Shown here: positions 35,922 through 45,053 of the stretch, piece after piece
Layout: every line of letters starts with the position of its first letter
How positions within the stretch are numbered: the stretch's first letter is position 1
Assembly: GCA_902557735.1 (NCBI GenBank)
Contig: CACEBC010000007.1
Coordinates: 1 to 64,000 of the forward strand
DNA: 64,000 nt
Direction of reading: 5' to 3'
Origin: Porticoccaceae bacterium
Lineage (GTDB): Bacteria; Pseudomonadota; Gammaproteobacteria; Pseudomonadales; Porticoccaceae
Translations under genes and position numbers: made by a program
Notes under the pieces: generated by a model
Seen by the model: the letters and a program-made list of their open reading frames with translations, nothing else
Told to the model about the DNA's origin: nothing
Databases searched by the model: none

Positions 35922-36308
35922 GCTAACTCAACTAAAAAATGCATTTAACCCAGTACCTTGGTTCCAAGTGGCTTTGATGGCAGCTTCCATGGCTAATAAT
36001 AGGGAAGTAAATATTGCCATCGCAATAGTAAACAATAATGATCTTAAGTCCAAAGCGAAACCGATCCTAAATGCATTTACCTCACCAAATTAAGGCTATC
36101 TGATAACCCATGTACTTACGCGGAGAGCACCGTCACTGAGCGAGGCAGTTGAGATTCAATCCAAAAACACGTTAAGCAAAAAAATGTAATTTTAACCCCT
36201 ATTAAATCAACCAGGGCCAAAAATTGGCATGGTTCAATGTTCAAGCAGGTGAGCCAGAAGTGAACCCAAAAATAACTTTGCATCCCGAGTTTTTTTTGGC
36301 TACCCGTT
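35922..36308. other. Intergenic region upstream of the amine-oxidation operon, with paired dyads
   Basis: I see no coding content. AAATGCATTT, a perfect 10-bp palindrome, occurs twice (35937-35946 and 36069-36078, 132 bp apart), and TATTGC-CATC-GCAATA (36012-36027) lies between them. Such spacing would fit a looping operator for the minus-strand operon beginning at 35921. No regulator gene is adjacent. The left end is the start of the first oxidoreductase and the right end is the 3' end of the ABC-F gene. Confidence 0.45.
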
Positions 36309-38207
36309 TTAACCTAAGGTGTTTCCTTTCTTTTCAATAATTTCTTGTGTTTCCAACCACTCACTTTCCAAATCACTCATGGCTAACTTTGTTTGTGCTT
36401 GATCAGCGAGCAATATCTTCAACTTATCTTTATCATCCAACTCATAAATACTAGGATCAGCCAACTGAAATTCAATGTCACTCAAAATATCATTTTTCTT
36501 TTCAATTTCAGATTCTAAAAACCTAATCTTTTTAAATAACGGGGCAAAGGATTTTCGCCGCTCTGCGGCTTCTTTTCTCGCAACCTTTTTGTTCGCGGGA
36601 ATTTTCAATTTAGTTTCATTATTTTTATTGGACTTATTCGACACATCCTTCAAATAATTTTGATAATCTGCCAAATTCCCGTCAAACTCTGATACATGAC
36701 CCTCAGCGACCAAATAAAAATTATCAATCGTGCTGCGCATTAAATGACGATCATGTGAAATGAGCACGAGAGCTCCCTCAAAACTTTGCAAAGCGATGAC
36801 CAAGGCATGCCGCATTTCAAGGTCGAGATGATTAGTCGGCTCATCCAGAAGCAGCAGATTCGGATTTTTCCAAACTAGACTAGCGAGAGCCAAGCGCGTC
36901 TTCTCTCCCCCGGAAAATTCTCGAATGGGCTCCAAAACACTCTCATTGTGGAAATTGAACCCTCCCAAAAAATTTCGTATTTCCTGATCTGAGGCATCGG
37001 GCGCACTGCGCTTTAAATGTTTTAGAGGACTTGTCTGTAGATCCAACTCCTCGATTTGATTCTGCCCAAAGTAACCGATTGTCAAACCATTTCCCCATGC
37101 TAGCTCTCCGGATATTAAATCGAGCTTACCTGTCAAGGCCTTGATAAGAGTTGTTTTGCCGGCCCCATTGGGGCCTAACAAACCCACCCGGCTGCCGGAT
37201 TTCAGTTCAAAGGTGACATTGGATAAAACCTTGTGTTTCCCATAGCCAATAGCAGCTTTGTTAATGTTTATGAGCGAACTGAAAGCTTTTTTGGGCGCAG
37301 GAAACCTGAAATAGAAAGGCGAATTGAGATGAGCTACGGCAAAGTCTTGCATCCGACTAAGTTCCTTGATGCGACTCTGAGCTTGTCTTGCTTTGGAGGC
37401 TTTGTAACGAAAGCGGGCTACGAATGCCTCAATCTCTTTTTTCCGCTTTTCCTGCTTGACATAGTTTGCTCTTTGAAGCGAAATTCGCTCAGCTCGAGCA
37501 GACTCAAAAGCAGAATAATTGCCCTTATAGCTGACTAGCTTTGAACCTTCTACATGCAAAATCCTTTGGACCACATTGTCCATAAAATCTCGGTCATGAG
37601 AGATAATTAGTAAGGCACCTGAGTAGCCCTGCAACCAGTTCTCAAGCCATAAAATTGCATCTAGGTCTAAATGATTGGTAGGCTCATCCAGCATCAGCAA
37701 ATCGGAGGGTCGCATTAGCGCCTGAGCCAAATTTAATCTCGACCGCCAACCGCCCGAGAAACTCTTCAATGGACGTTTTATTTCGGATTGATGGAATCCT
37801 AAACCCTGCAGTAATTGCTCTGCACGATAATGCGCATTAAATCCATTAATATCATCCATCCTTTCATACTCAACTACCAAACGCTCGTCGTCGCCTTCAC
37901 CCGATGCTTTCTCGATTGCTAATTCAGTTTTGCGAAACTCAATATCGCCATCTAAAACATAATCTAGAGCGGACCTAGAGGATGCAACGCACTCCTGAGC
38001 CATATGAGAGATTCGCCAATTTTGAGGAATGCTGAAATCTCCGCTATCCGGCAATATTTCGCCTAAAAGCAAGCTAAAGAGGCTGGATTTACCACATCCA
38101 TTTACACCCGTAATTCCAGTCCGATGACCCGGGTGAATTGTGAGGTCTGCTTGATCGAGAAGTAATTTCTTGCCTCGATGCAACTGAATATTTGTAAAAG
38201 AAATCAT
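36309..38207 (-). CDS. ABC-F family ATPase (YheS-like)
   Basis: This is a 632-residue soluble protein with two ATPase domains and no membrane segments. Walker A: GVNGCGKSS and GPNGAGKTT; signatures FSGGWRSRLNLAQAL and FSGGEKTRLALASL; Walker B LLMLDEPTNHLDLD and LLLLDEPTNHLDLE. Between them lies the interdomain linker with a basic helical pair (RKKEIEAFVARFRYKASKARQ). About 110 C-terminal residues include a coiled coil (SEIEKKNDILSDIEFQL). Length and linker match YheS among ABC-F proteins, which act on the ribosome during translation. It appears to be a single-gene transcript. Confidence 0.92.
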   Translation of the reverse strand: MISFTNIQLHRGKKLLLDQADLTIHPGHRTGITGVNGCGKSSLFSLLLGEILPDSGDFSIPQNWRISHMAQECVASSRSALDYVLDGDIEFRKTELAIEKASGEGDDERLVVEYERMDDINGFNAHYRAEQLLQGLGFHQSEIKRPLKSFSGGWRSRLNLAQALMRPSDLLMLDEPTNHLDLDAILWLENWLQGYSGALLIISHDRDFMDNVVQRILHVEGSKLVSYKGNYSAFESARAERISLQRANYVKQEKRKKEIEAFVARFRYKASKARQAQSRIKELSRMQDFAVAHLNSPFYFRFPAPKKAFSSLININKAAIGYGKHKVLSNVTFELKSGSRVGLLGPNGAGKTTLIKALTGKLDLISGELAWGNGLTIGYFGQNQIEELDLQTSPLKHLKRSAPDASDQEIRNFLGGFNFHNESVLEPIREFSGGEKTRLALASLVWKNPNLLLLDEPTNHLDLEMRHALVIALQSFEGALVLISHDRHLMRSTIDNFYLVAEGHVSEFDGNLADYQNYLKDVSNKSNKNNETKLKIPANKKVARKEAAERRKSFAPLFKKIRFLESEIEKKNDILSDIEFQLADPSIYELDDKDKLKILLADQAQTKLAMSDLESEWLETQEIIEKKGNTLG

Positions 38208-38446
38208 TTATATTTTTGATTTTGGTTTGGCCCACGGGTCTATCAGCATTCAAAATTTTATTACAGGCGACTCATTAGTCCATAAAACTATGGTCTGAAA
38301 TAATTCAGCTAGCTTAGCAGAGAAACCTCAGCAATAACTTTTTGAGAGCTAATCACACTAGAAATCTACCTTTGCGATGATTAAAACAAAAATCTTTTGG
38401 CATGCCCAGATTCCCACCTTACATGACATTCGATTAAAGTAGTCTG

Positions 38447-38479
38447 CATGCAAGACTTGCATGATATCGACCACGGTCG
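38447..38479. repeat. Two adjacent perfect inverted repeats after the MFS gene
   Basis: CATGCAAG-A-CTTGCATG (38447-38463) is a perfect 17-bp odd palindrome. CGACC-AC-GGTCG (38468-38479) follows after four bases. They lie 30-60 bases past the MFS stop on the minus strand and 240 bases upstream of the ABC-F start. No T-tract follows, so a plain intrinsic terminator is unlikely; an operator or an mRNA 3' structure is possible. The rest of the 301-base gap 38208-38508 shows no gene. Confidence 0.5.
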
Positions 38480-38508
38480 GGACTCCACTGATGGGCCGTC
38501 ACACTCTA

Positions 38509-39699
38509 TCAGGATGGAATCACATCTGGCATTTTACCTAGAACAACTTCATTTCCTGGACTAGGTGAGGATGGAATATTGAGAGCAAGTGATAAACTTA
38601 CTGCCGCCATAGCGGCTCCTGTTAAAAATACTGCCGCAGGAGACATCAACCAAATAAAACCAAATAGCACAGGGATTACTACCGCCGCAATGTGGTTAAT
38701 GGTGAATGCCACACCTGCGGTAGAAGCCATATCGGCTGGGTCAGCAATTTTCTGAAAGTAAGTTTTAATCGCTATTGCTAGCGAAAAAAACAGATGATCA
38801 AGAATGTACAATACTGCCGCCCAGGAGGCATCGTTCACAAAAGCGTACGCCGTAAATACACACATTAGCCCACAATACTCGAAAGTCAGTGCACGCCGCT
38901 CGCCAATACGACCGATAAGAGCGCCGATTCGACTGGCGAATGCCCAATTAAATACATGATTAATGAGGTAAAGAGCTGCGATATCGCTAACAGAATAATC
39001 AAATTTTTCCACCATCAGAAATCCAGCGAAAACTACGAAGATCTGTCGCCTGGCACCCCCCATGAAAGTGAGAGCATAATAGAGCCAATAGCGTTTTCGC
39101 AGGACTAGGTTCTTTCGTTGAACTATTGTGGATTCAAATCGAGGAAAGACTGTCCATGTCCAGACAGTCAAAATTAAACACAGACCACCACCTATGATGT
39201 AAATCGACGAATAGCTGAGATCAAAATAGCCCTGAAATAACCAAAGGAAACTGTAGACAATCAACGAAGCCATGGATCCCGCAGCAATTAGTTGCCCCAA
39301 CACCTTAGGTGCTTCCTCAATACTCAACCATTGTAATGAGATCGATTGCTTGACTGTTTCAAAGTAGTGAAAACCCACAGACATCACGAAAGTAGTGAGG
39401 TACAAGCCTACCGCGCTAGGAAAGTATCCCACGACAGCAACCCCTATACCCAGCATTGCTAGAGATAGATATGCGAACACTTGCTCTTTGATCAGCATCA
39501 GCACAAATACAGCAGTAAACGCAAGGAAACCCGGGATCTCTCGTATACTTTGCAATATGCCGATCTCGACACCAGTGAATCCTGCTTTGTCAATCACGAA
39601 GTTGTTAAGCAGGGCCATCCAGGTGGCGAAAGCGATCGTCATCGCGACCGTCATTACAAGCAGCAAATTTTTTGGGGTTTTCCAGGACAGATTTTTCAT
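38509..39699 (-). CDS. Major facilitator superfamily transporter
   Basis: This 396-residue protein has about twelve hydrophobic helices, a central cytoplasmic basic loop (FESTIVQRKNLVLRKRYW, about residues 194-211) and a short charged C-terminus. GVEIGILQSIREIPGFLAF in helix 2 and GARRQIFVVFAGFLMVEKFDY in helix 7 resemble a group of uncharacterised MFS proteins rather than a known drug or sugar family. It is an inner-membrane secondary transporter of unknown substrate. It stands alone, ending in TGA followed two codons later by inverted repeats. Confidence 0.8.
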   Translation of the reverse strand: MKNLSWKTPKNLLLVMTVAMTIAFATWMALLNNFVIDKAGFTGVEIGILQSIREIPGFLAFTAVFVLMLIKEQVFAYLSLAMLGIGVAVVGYFPSAVGLYLTTFVMSVGFHYFETVKQSISLQWLSIEEAPKVLGQLIAAGSMASLIVYSFLWLFQGYFDLSYSSIYIIGGGLCLILTVWTWTVFPRFESTIVQRKNLVLRKRYWLYYALTFMGGARRQIFVVFAGFLMVEKFDYSVSDIAALYLINHVFNWAFASRIGALIGRIGERRALTFEYCGLMCVFTAYAFVNDASWAAVLYILDHLFFSLAIAIKTYFQKIADPADMASTAGVAFTINHIAAVVIPVLFGFIWLMSPAAVFLTGAAMAAVSLSLALNIPSSPSPGNEVVLGKMPDVIPS

Positions 39700-39968
39700 G
39701 TTTTGTGCCTCATGTGGAAAATATCTGAGGTGGAACAGCTTCTGGCTGTGCGACTCTATACTAGGCGGTTCCTAAGCTCAATCATAATAGACAATAATTG
39801 GAGCCTATCCCGAACTGATCCCAGTTTTCTTTACGATGAATACGACTCTTTAAAAAGCGCTTTTCCACGAATTTAAATTCTTGAAGCGGCTATAAATCTT
39901 TACCGACCAGGCGTATACTCCGCGGGCCACTCCAACAACGATAAGGCCCCATAACTACAGGCAAGAAT

Positions 39969-41795
39969 ATGTTGTCCGATGACTTCCCTTCTTTAGGTCT
40001 TTCCCCCGCCGTTCTGAAGGCTGTTAAACAGCTTGGTTATGAGCAACCATCACCAATCCAGGCACAGAGTATTCCTATCCTGCTTCAAAAAAAAAATCTT
40101 TTGGGTATGGCGCAAACGGGCACCGGAAAAACGGCAGCGTTCGCTCTTCCATTCCTTAGTCAAATTGACAAAAAACAGAAAAGCCTTCAAATTCTTGTGC
40201 TCACACCCACCAGAGAACTGGCCATTCAAGTAGCCGAAGCTTTCCAAACCTATGCGAGGCATATAAATGAATTTCGTGTTCTGCCGATATACGGCGGCAC
40301 TAATATTAGCGACCAGTTGCGTGGCCTCAAACGCGGAGTTCATGTCGTCGTAGGCACTCCTGGCAGGATACTCGACCACTTACGTCGACAGAGCCTCGAC
40401 CTCAGTACAATCAAAGGACTGATTCTCGATGAGGCAGACGAAATGTTGCGAATGGGCTTTATTGAGGATGTCGAAACCATTCTTTCCCAGACGCCAGCTC
40501 AGTGCCAACGAGCACTGTTTTCCGCCACGATGCCAAATAAAATTCGGAACATCTCCAAAAAGTACCTCGGGGACGCGGAACACATTAGTATCAAAAGCAC
40601 AACAAAAACCGTTAAACAGGTTGACCAAAAATATATAACGGTCAAAAGTCATCAAAAAATGGATACCCTCACCCGAGTTTTGGAAGCTGAAACATTCGAT
40701 GGAATGATAATTTTCGTTCGCACTAAATCATCCACACTTGATATCTCGGAACGGCTTGAGGCGCGAGGCTTCTGTTCAGCTGCCATGAATGGGGATCTAA
40801 GTCAGGCATTGCGAGAGCGAACCATAACTCGTTTAAAGAAAGGCAAAATAGATATAGTCGTGGCCACCGATGTGGCGGCTCGAGGTCTAGACGTTGAGCG
40901 CATCAGCCATGTGATTAACTTTGATATCCCGTATGACAACGAATCCTATATTCACCGCATCGGTCGGACGGGTCGAGCGGGTCGTCAAGGCAAAGCAATA
41001 TTATTCATCACACCCAAAGAAACTCGATTGCTGCGTTCCATCGAGAAGTCAATACGGCAATCCATTTCGCCACTTACCATGCCGACTAGTCAGCAGGTCA
41101 GCGCTCATCGCATCAGACAGTTTACTGATCAATTAATGAACACGCTAGACTCACCCCGTTTGGATAAGTTTCGCGACTTAATTACCAAGTTTGCGTCTAA
41201 AAATGAGCTCGACTTAGCCGATATAGCCGCAGCATTAGCCTATGAAAATCAAAAGGACCGCCCACTATTTCCTAAATTAGACAGCATCATCGCGCTAAGC
41301 GAGAAAGATCAAAAGCCGGTAAAAAATAAATTGGGCAACCGCAAAATCACCAAGCGAAAAGAACGTGTAAAATCTAGCGCGCCGAGTGCTAAAGAAAAGG
41401 ATTCCGCAATCCACATGGTGACCTACCGACTTGAATTAGGCCAAAAAGATAGCATCAAGGCCTCCCATATTACGAGCGCTATTATGACGGAAGCTGGAAT
41501 CACCAGCCGCCACATTGGCGAAATCAAAATTTACAACAACTTCAGCACCATCGATCTTCCAGGAGGTATGCCCAATGCACTGCTAAAGCATTTGAAAAAG
41601 GCAAAGCTTTTTGCGAAACCCATGCGTTTGAGCATTTATAACCCTAAGTCGCGCAGCAATGATAGCGCGTTGACGAACAGCAAGCTTCATGCCAGGAAAA
41701 AAAACCTGAAGGCCAAACACAGCAAAGATAGAAATCGAATTAAATTAAAAACGACAAAATTGGCTGCAAACAAAAGGTTAAGTTCGGGCAATTAA
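39969..41795 (+). CDS. deaD: DEAD-box ATP-dependent RNA helicase (DeaD/CsdA type)
   Basis: This is a 608-residue helicase with all core motifs in order: Q motif (LGLSPAVLKAVKQLGY...PSPIQ), AQTGTGKT, PTRELA, DEAD, SAT and HRIGRTGRAG. After the core, a DbpA-type RNA-binding domain (about residues 475-555, with LGQKDSIKASHITSAI and IGEIKIYNNFSTIDLP) and a strongly basic tail (KLHARKKNLKAKHSKDR) follow. This architecture is that of DeaD/CsdA, which remodels structured RNA during ribosome assembly and in the cold. It is transcribed alone, convergent with the acyl-CoA synthetase gene. Confidence 0.92.
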   Translation: MLSDDFPSLGLSPAVLKAVKQLGYEQPSPIQAQSIPILLQKKNLLGMAQTGTGKTAAFALPFLSQIDKKQKSLQILVLTPTRELAIQVAEAFQTYARHINEFRVLPIYGGTNISDQLRGLKRGVHVVVGTPGRILDHLRRQSLDLSTIKGLILDEADEMLRMGFIEDVETILSQTPAQCQRALFSATMPNKIRNISKKYLGDAEHISIKSTTKTVKQVDQKYITVKSHQKMDTLTRVLEAETFDGMIIFVRTKSSTLDISERLEARGFCSAAMNGDLSQALRERTITRLKKGKIDIVVATDVAARGLDVERISHVINFDIPYDNESYIHRIGRTGRAGRQGKAILFITPKETRLLRSIEKSIRQSISPLTMPTSQQVSAHRIRQFTDQLMNTLDSPRLDKFRDLITKFASKNELDLADIAAALAYENQKDRPLFPKLDSIIALSEKDQKPVKNKLGNRKITKRKERVKSSAPSAKEKDSAIHMVTYRLELGQKDSIKASHITSAIMTEAGITSRHIGEIKIYNNFSTIDLPGGMPNALLKHLKKAKLFAKPMRLSIYNPKSRSNDSALTNSKLHARKKNLKAKHSKDRNRIKLKTTKLAANKRLSSGN

Positions 41796-41865
41796 GACCA
41801 TAAAATTTGTTGCATCTCTTTTTCTAATTTATCCGTTATTTTACCGGTGGCGACCGCAACTATAA

Positions 41866-43347
41866 CTATCCTTTGAGCGATGATTTGGTTACTTTACCCA
41901 TTGCATTGCGAGGAAGACTATCCAACACCTTTATTCGCTTGGGTATTTTATAGGAAGACATTTTATCAATGCACCAATTCTTGAGATCGACGTATTCGAG
42001 TTGTGTTCCAGCTCGCAAACACACACAGGCGACTACAACCTCTCCCCATGTGTCGTCAGGAAGACCGATTACCGCGACCTCAACGATGTTCTCATGGGTA
42101 AGGAGAACACCTTCTATCTCTAGCGCGGATAACTTGTACCCACCCGATTTAATAATATCGATTGATGACCGTCCCATTATTCGGAAGTAGCCATCCTCTA
42201 TGACCGCAATATCACCAGAGCAAAACCAACCATCTTTAAACGCCTCTTGCGTCGCTTTTGGATTATTCCAATATTCCTTGAACAAATTATCGCCTTTCAT
42301 ACGAATTTCACCGGGTATTTTTTCCGCCGTGACGGGCATATCATTTTCGTCAAACAATCCCACTGTGACTCCCGGAAGGGCCTGGCCGACAAATCCAGCA
42401 CGCCTTTCTCCAACATAGCAATTAGATATGGCCATTCCTACCTCTGTCATCCCATAACGTTCCAGAAGAATCTGCCCGGTTTTCCCTTTCCATTGATTAA
42501 AAACATTGACAGGACAAGCTGCAGACCCCGAAACATTTAACCGCATTCGCCCAAAACCATCTCCAATTGCTTGCGCCAAATCGATATTTTGGTTTTCCAA
42601 ATGTTCTATCAGCTTTACATAAATTGTGGGTACAGCCATGAATAAGCTGAAGGTATCTGATATCACCTTAGAGCAGATGTTCTCCAAATCAAGTTTTGGC
42701 ATCATATGCACTGTAGCCCCCGACCAAAGTGCGCAGCAAAGTACGTTGATAATGCCGTGCACATGGTGTAGCGGGAGAAATAAGGGAATCACGTCCTCAA
42801 CCGACCATCTCCATGCATCAAGCAAAGTTAAAATTTGGGCTCTTATTGCTTTATGGGTTGTCAGCACTCCTTTTGGTTTGCTTGTGGTACCACTGGTAAA
42901 AAGGATCAGGGCCGAGCGCTCTTGACAAAGACTGGGCAACTCATTGCATCTCTCAGCCAACACATCATCAACAGTGAGCAGTTGAATGCCCAACTCTCCG
43001 CAAAGCCGATAAAGTTTGCCGTGGTCTTCATAGTTGGCAATTAATCGAGTTACACCAATACTGCTGAGGTAGTGATGAAGTTCGTCTTCTGCAGACGCAA
43101 TATTGAGTGGCACTGCAATTCCTCCTGCGCGCCAAATGCCAATGAGGACAGTTACATAATCTTGGCTTGCGGGAATCAGGAAGGCTACCCGCTCCTCTTG
43201 GATATCCCGTTTGTTTCCAAGGATTCCCGCAGCGAATAGATTTATTCGAGCGTCTACTCTGTGGTACGTGTGAGCGCCAGTGGAGTCCACTATAGCAATT
43301 TTTTTATTATTTTGAGCAATTTTGGGGAAAGCATTTTGAATCATCAT
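41866..43347 (-). CDS. AMP-forming acyl-CoA synthetase (malonyl-CoA-synthetase-like)
   Basis: This is a 493-residue member of the adenylate-forming family: phosphate loop ILFTSGTTSKPKGV (~residue 148), LPLHHVHGIINVLCCALWSGA, ERYGMTEVGMAISN, and C-terminal SGDIAVIEDGYFRIMGRSS with catalytic Lys in NAMGKVTKSSLKG. The LPLHHVHG block and the size resemble MatB/ACSF3-type malonyl- or methylmalonyl-CoA synthetases, but a medium acid cannot be excluded. It is a cytoplasmic enzyme. It is convergent with deaD and has no clear operon partner. Confidence 0.85.
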   Translation of the reverse strand: MMIQNAFPKIAQNNKKIAIVDSTGAHTYHRVDARINLFAAGILGNKRDIQEERVAFLIPASQDYVTVLIGIWRAGGIAVPLNIASAEDELHHYLSSIGVTRLIANYEDHGKLYRLCGELGIQLLTVDDVLAERCNELPSLCQERSALILFTSGTTSKPKGVLTTHKAIRAQILTLLDAWRWSVEDVIPLFLPLHHVHGIINVLCCALWSGATVHMMPKLDLENICSKVISDTFSLFMAVPTIYVKLIEHLENQNIDLAQAIGDGFGRMRLNVSGSAACPVNVFNQWKGKTGQILLERYGMTEVGMAISNCYVGERRAGFVGQALPGVTVGLFDENDMPVTAEKIPGEIRMKGDNLFKEYWNNPKATQEAFKDGWFCSGDIAVIEDGYFRIMGRSSIDIIKSGGYKLSALEIEGVLLTHENIVEVAVIGLPDDTWGEVVVACVCLRAGTQLEYVDLKNWCIDKMSSYKIPKRIKVLDSLPRNAMGKVTKSSLKG

Positions 43348-43530
43348 TGGTACTCTGCACCGCAGCCAATTAAGTAGGACAAGTCGAGTTTATTTTCAAG
43401 CATAATCATTCCTTGAACAACTGGTTTTTCTATGATTCTAATGCTCTTAGCAAACTCAGCCAATCTAAAGTTGAACAGGCAACTTTATAGGAGGCTTTTT
43501 CTGAAAAAGTATTGAATGCCAGTCTTTTAC

Positions 43531-43878
43531 CTAGGCCATACGCGACCCATTTAAAGCCAGCTTATCTGGCACGGCAAGAATAATACCCCCATCATCCTGC
43601 ACAAACCCCGTCACCAAACACTCAGACATAAAGGGGCCGATCTGCTTTTTGGGGAAGTTAATCACTGCAACAATCTGTTTTCCGATTAATGTTTTGGGCT
43701 CATAATGATCTGTGATTTGCGCGGAGGATTTTTTTATTCCAATTTTGGCGCCAAAGTCGATCCTCAGTTTAATAGCCGGTTTAATGGCTTCCTCGAAAAA
43801 CTCCGCATCGACCACTGTTCCGACCCGCAAATCAACGCGTTCAAATTCTTTCCAACTAAGATTGTTCCGGTCTGTCAT
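43531..43878 (-). CDS. csaA: tRNA-binding domain protein (CsaA/YgjH type)
   Basis: This 115-residue protein is one OB-fold tRNA-binding domain: FERVDLRVGTVVDAEFFEE at the start, IKLRIDFGAKIGIKKSSAQI in the middle, then LIGKQIVAVINFPKKQIGPF with SECLVTGF and ILAVPDKLALNGSRMA at the end. Length and order match the stand-alone CsaA/YgjH family, which is said to have export-related chaperone or tRNA-binding activity; function is not firmly known. The ribosome site GGTGAT precedes ATG 43878. It is monocistronic between the acyl-CoA synthetase gene and the broken hydrolase. Confidence 0.88.
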   Translation of the reverse strand: MTDRNNLSWKEFERVDLRVGTVVDAEFFEEAIKPAIKLRIDFGAKIGIKKSSAQITDHYEPKTLIGKQIVAVINFPKKQIGPFMSECLVTGFVQDDGGIILAVPDKLALNGSRMA

Positions 43879-43982
43879 TTTATAATCACCTGCGATTTAA
43901 AGAGACAATATGCCAGCAGCTATTATGAGCCTTACAGGCTACAAAGCCGATCCCTTTTTACTTGGGAAGCCCATGGATTGAT

Positions 43983-44900
43983 TCAGTGTTTTTTGTCATG
44001 AATAAATGTCCGATGATGGGTCAGCGCATCTTGAGGAACCTCAATATGAGGGTAATGACCAACCGCCGACAGTTCAACACAGTAGTCGAGTCGGCAGTGC
44101 AATTCTTTGTATCTAGAAACCATATGGCTCCCAGAAACGGGGTCCGCTGAGCCGTTAATAAGCGCGAGCGGAATACTGGACTTTTACAACGCAGACAACC
44201 AGCGCTCTCGGTGCTTTATACGATCATGCATGTAAGTAATCAAATTATGAAAACTATGTTTGCCATTATTGTAGTTAATTAGCCACCAGAAATCCTTTAA
44301 TTGTTGCTCAGAGGGCTTAGTATTTTTGCCGAATACCGAGCTGAAGCTGCGGCAGAATTGAGAATAACCATTAAGATAATTGAGCCATCTCCCTATGGGA
44401 CTCAGCAAAAGTTTCTGAATAGTGAGCGCGCGATGCGTCTCTGGCAATAGTCCGCCATTTAAGAAACAACAAGACAGCCACTTGCCAGCGCCCGTCCCCT
44501 CTAGTTGACGCGCTAGAAGCTCTTGAGCAACCGTGTCCCCATAGTCGTGGGCTAATACGTGAAATTTCTCAAGCCCTTTTGAAATTACTAATGCCTCTAC
44601 AACGTCGGCTTGACCATGGATGCTATATTTATGATTATTGGGTTTGTCAGAAAAGCCAAAACCCAGCATATCCAGCGCGATAACCCGACAACGGTCTGCT
44701 AGTCCTCCCCATAAAGGCCGCCAATCCCAACATGACGTGGGAAAGCCATGGAGTAGTAAAACAGTGGATGAATTCGGATGAAAAGAACTACCTTCGCCGC
44801 TGTCAACACAGAAAATTTGATGGCCCAGTAGCGAGCTATATTCGCCCCGTAAACGCCAAAGTTCCAATTCGAAACGGGGTTTTGCTAGGGCTGATATCAT
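43983..44900 (-). pseudogene. Alpha/beta hydrolase (haloalkane-dehalogenase-like), interrupted by one in-frame TAA
   Basis: The first 238 codons give an alpha/beta hydrolase with oxyanion segment LLLHGFPTSCWDW, ALDMLGFGFSDKP and the elbow AHDYGDTVAQ, where the nucleophile is Asp (HDYGD). TAA at 44184-44186 then stops the frame. It continues in frame for 66 residues to TGA at 43983: IPLALINGSADPVSG supplies the third catalytic acid and AVGHYPHIEVPQ the catalytic His. Without these the enzyme cannot work. CAA (Gln) to TAA would restore it, since this position is commonly Gln in relatives as far as I recall. The reading frame is intact otherwise. Confidence 0.82.
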
Positions 44901-45053
44901 AGTGTTTTTCCATCGGGTTTCTTATATTCGCGCAAGACGATCTGAGTGTTTATTTACTATCTTGAGTCAAAATGAGCTTGATGCAATACTGAGCTAGGCA
45001 TATATTTCTCTACCGAGCTGACATATTAAGGCAGAACAAACAAGAGCAATGCC

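Noticed and set aside
35902-36093. 63-residue plus-strand frame opposite the start of the first CrtI-like gene
   Set aside because: It overlaps the true start and promoter region of the operon, has no ribosome site and no motif.
44184-44900. Complete short alpha/beta hydrolase of 238 residues
   Set aside because: It would lack the third catalytic acid and the His, which are encoded in frame right after the stop.
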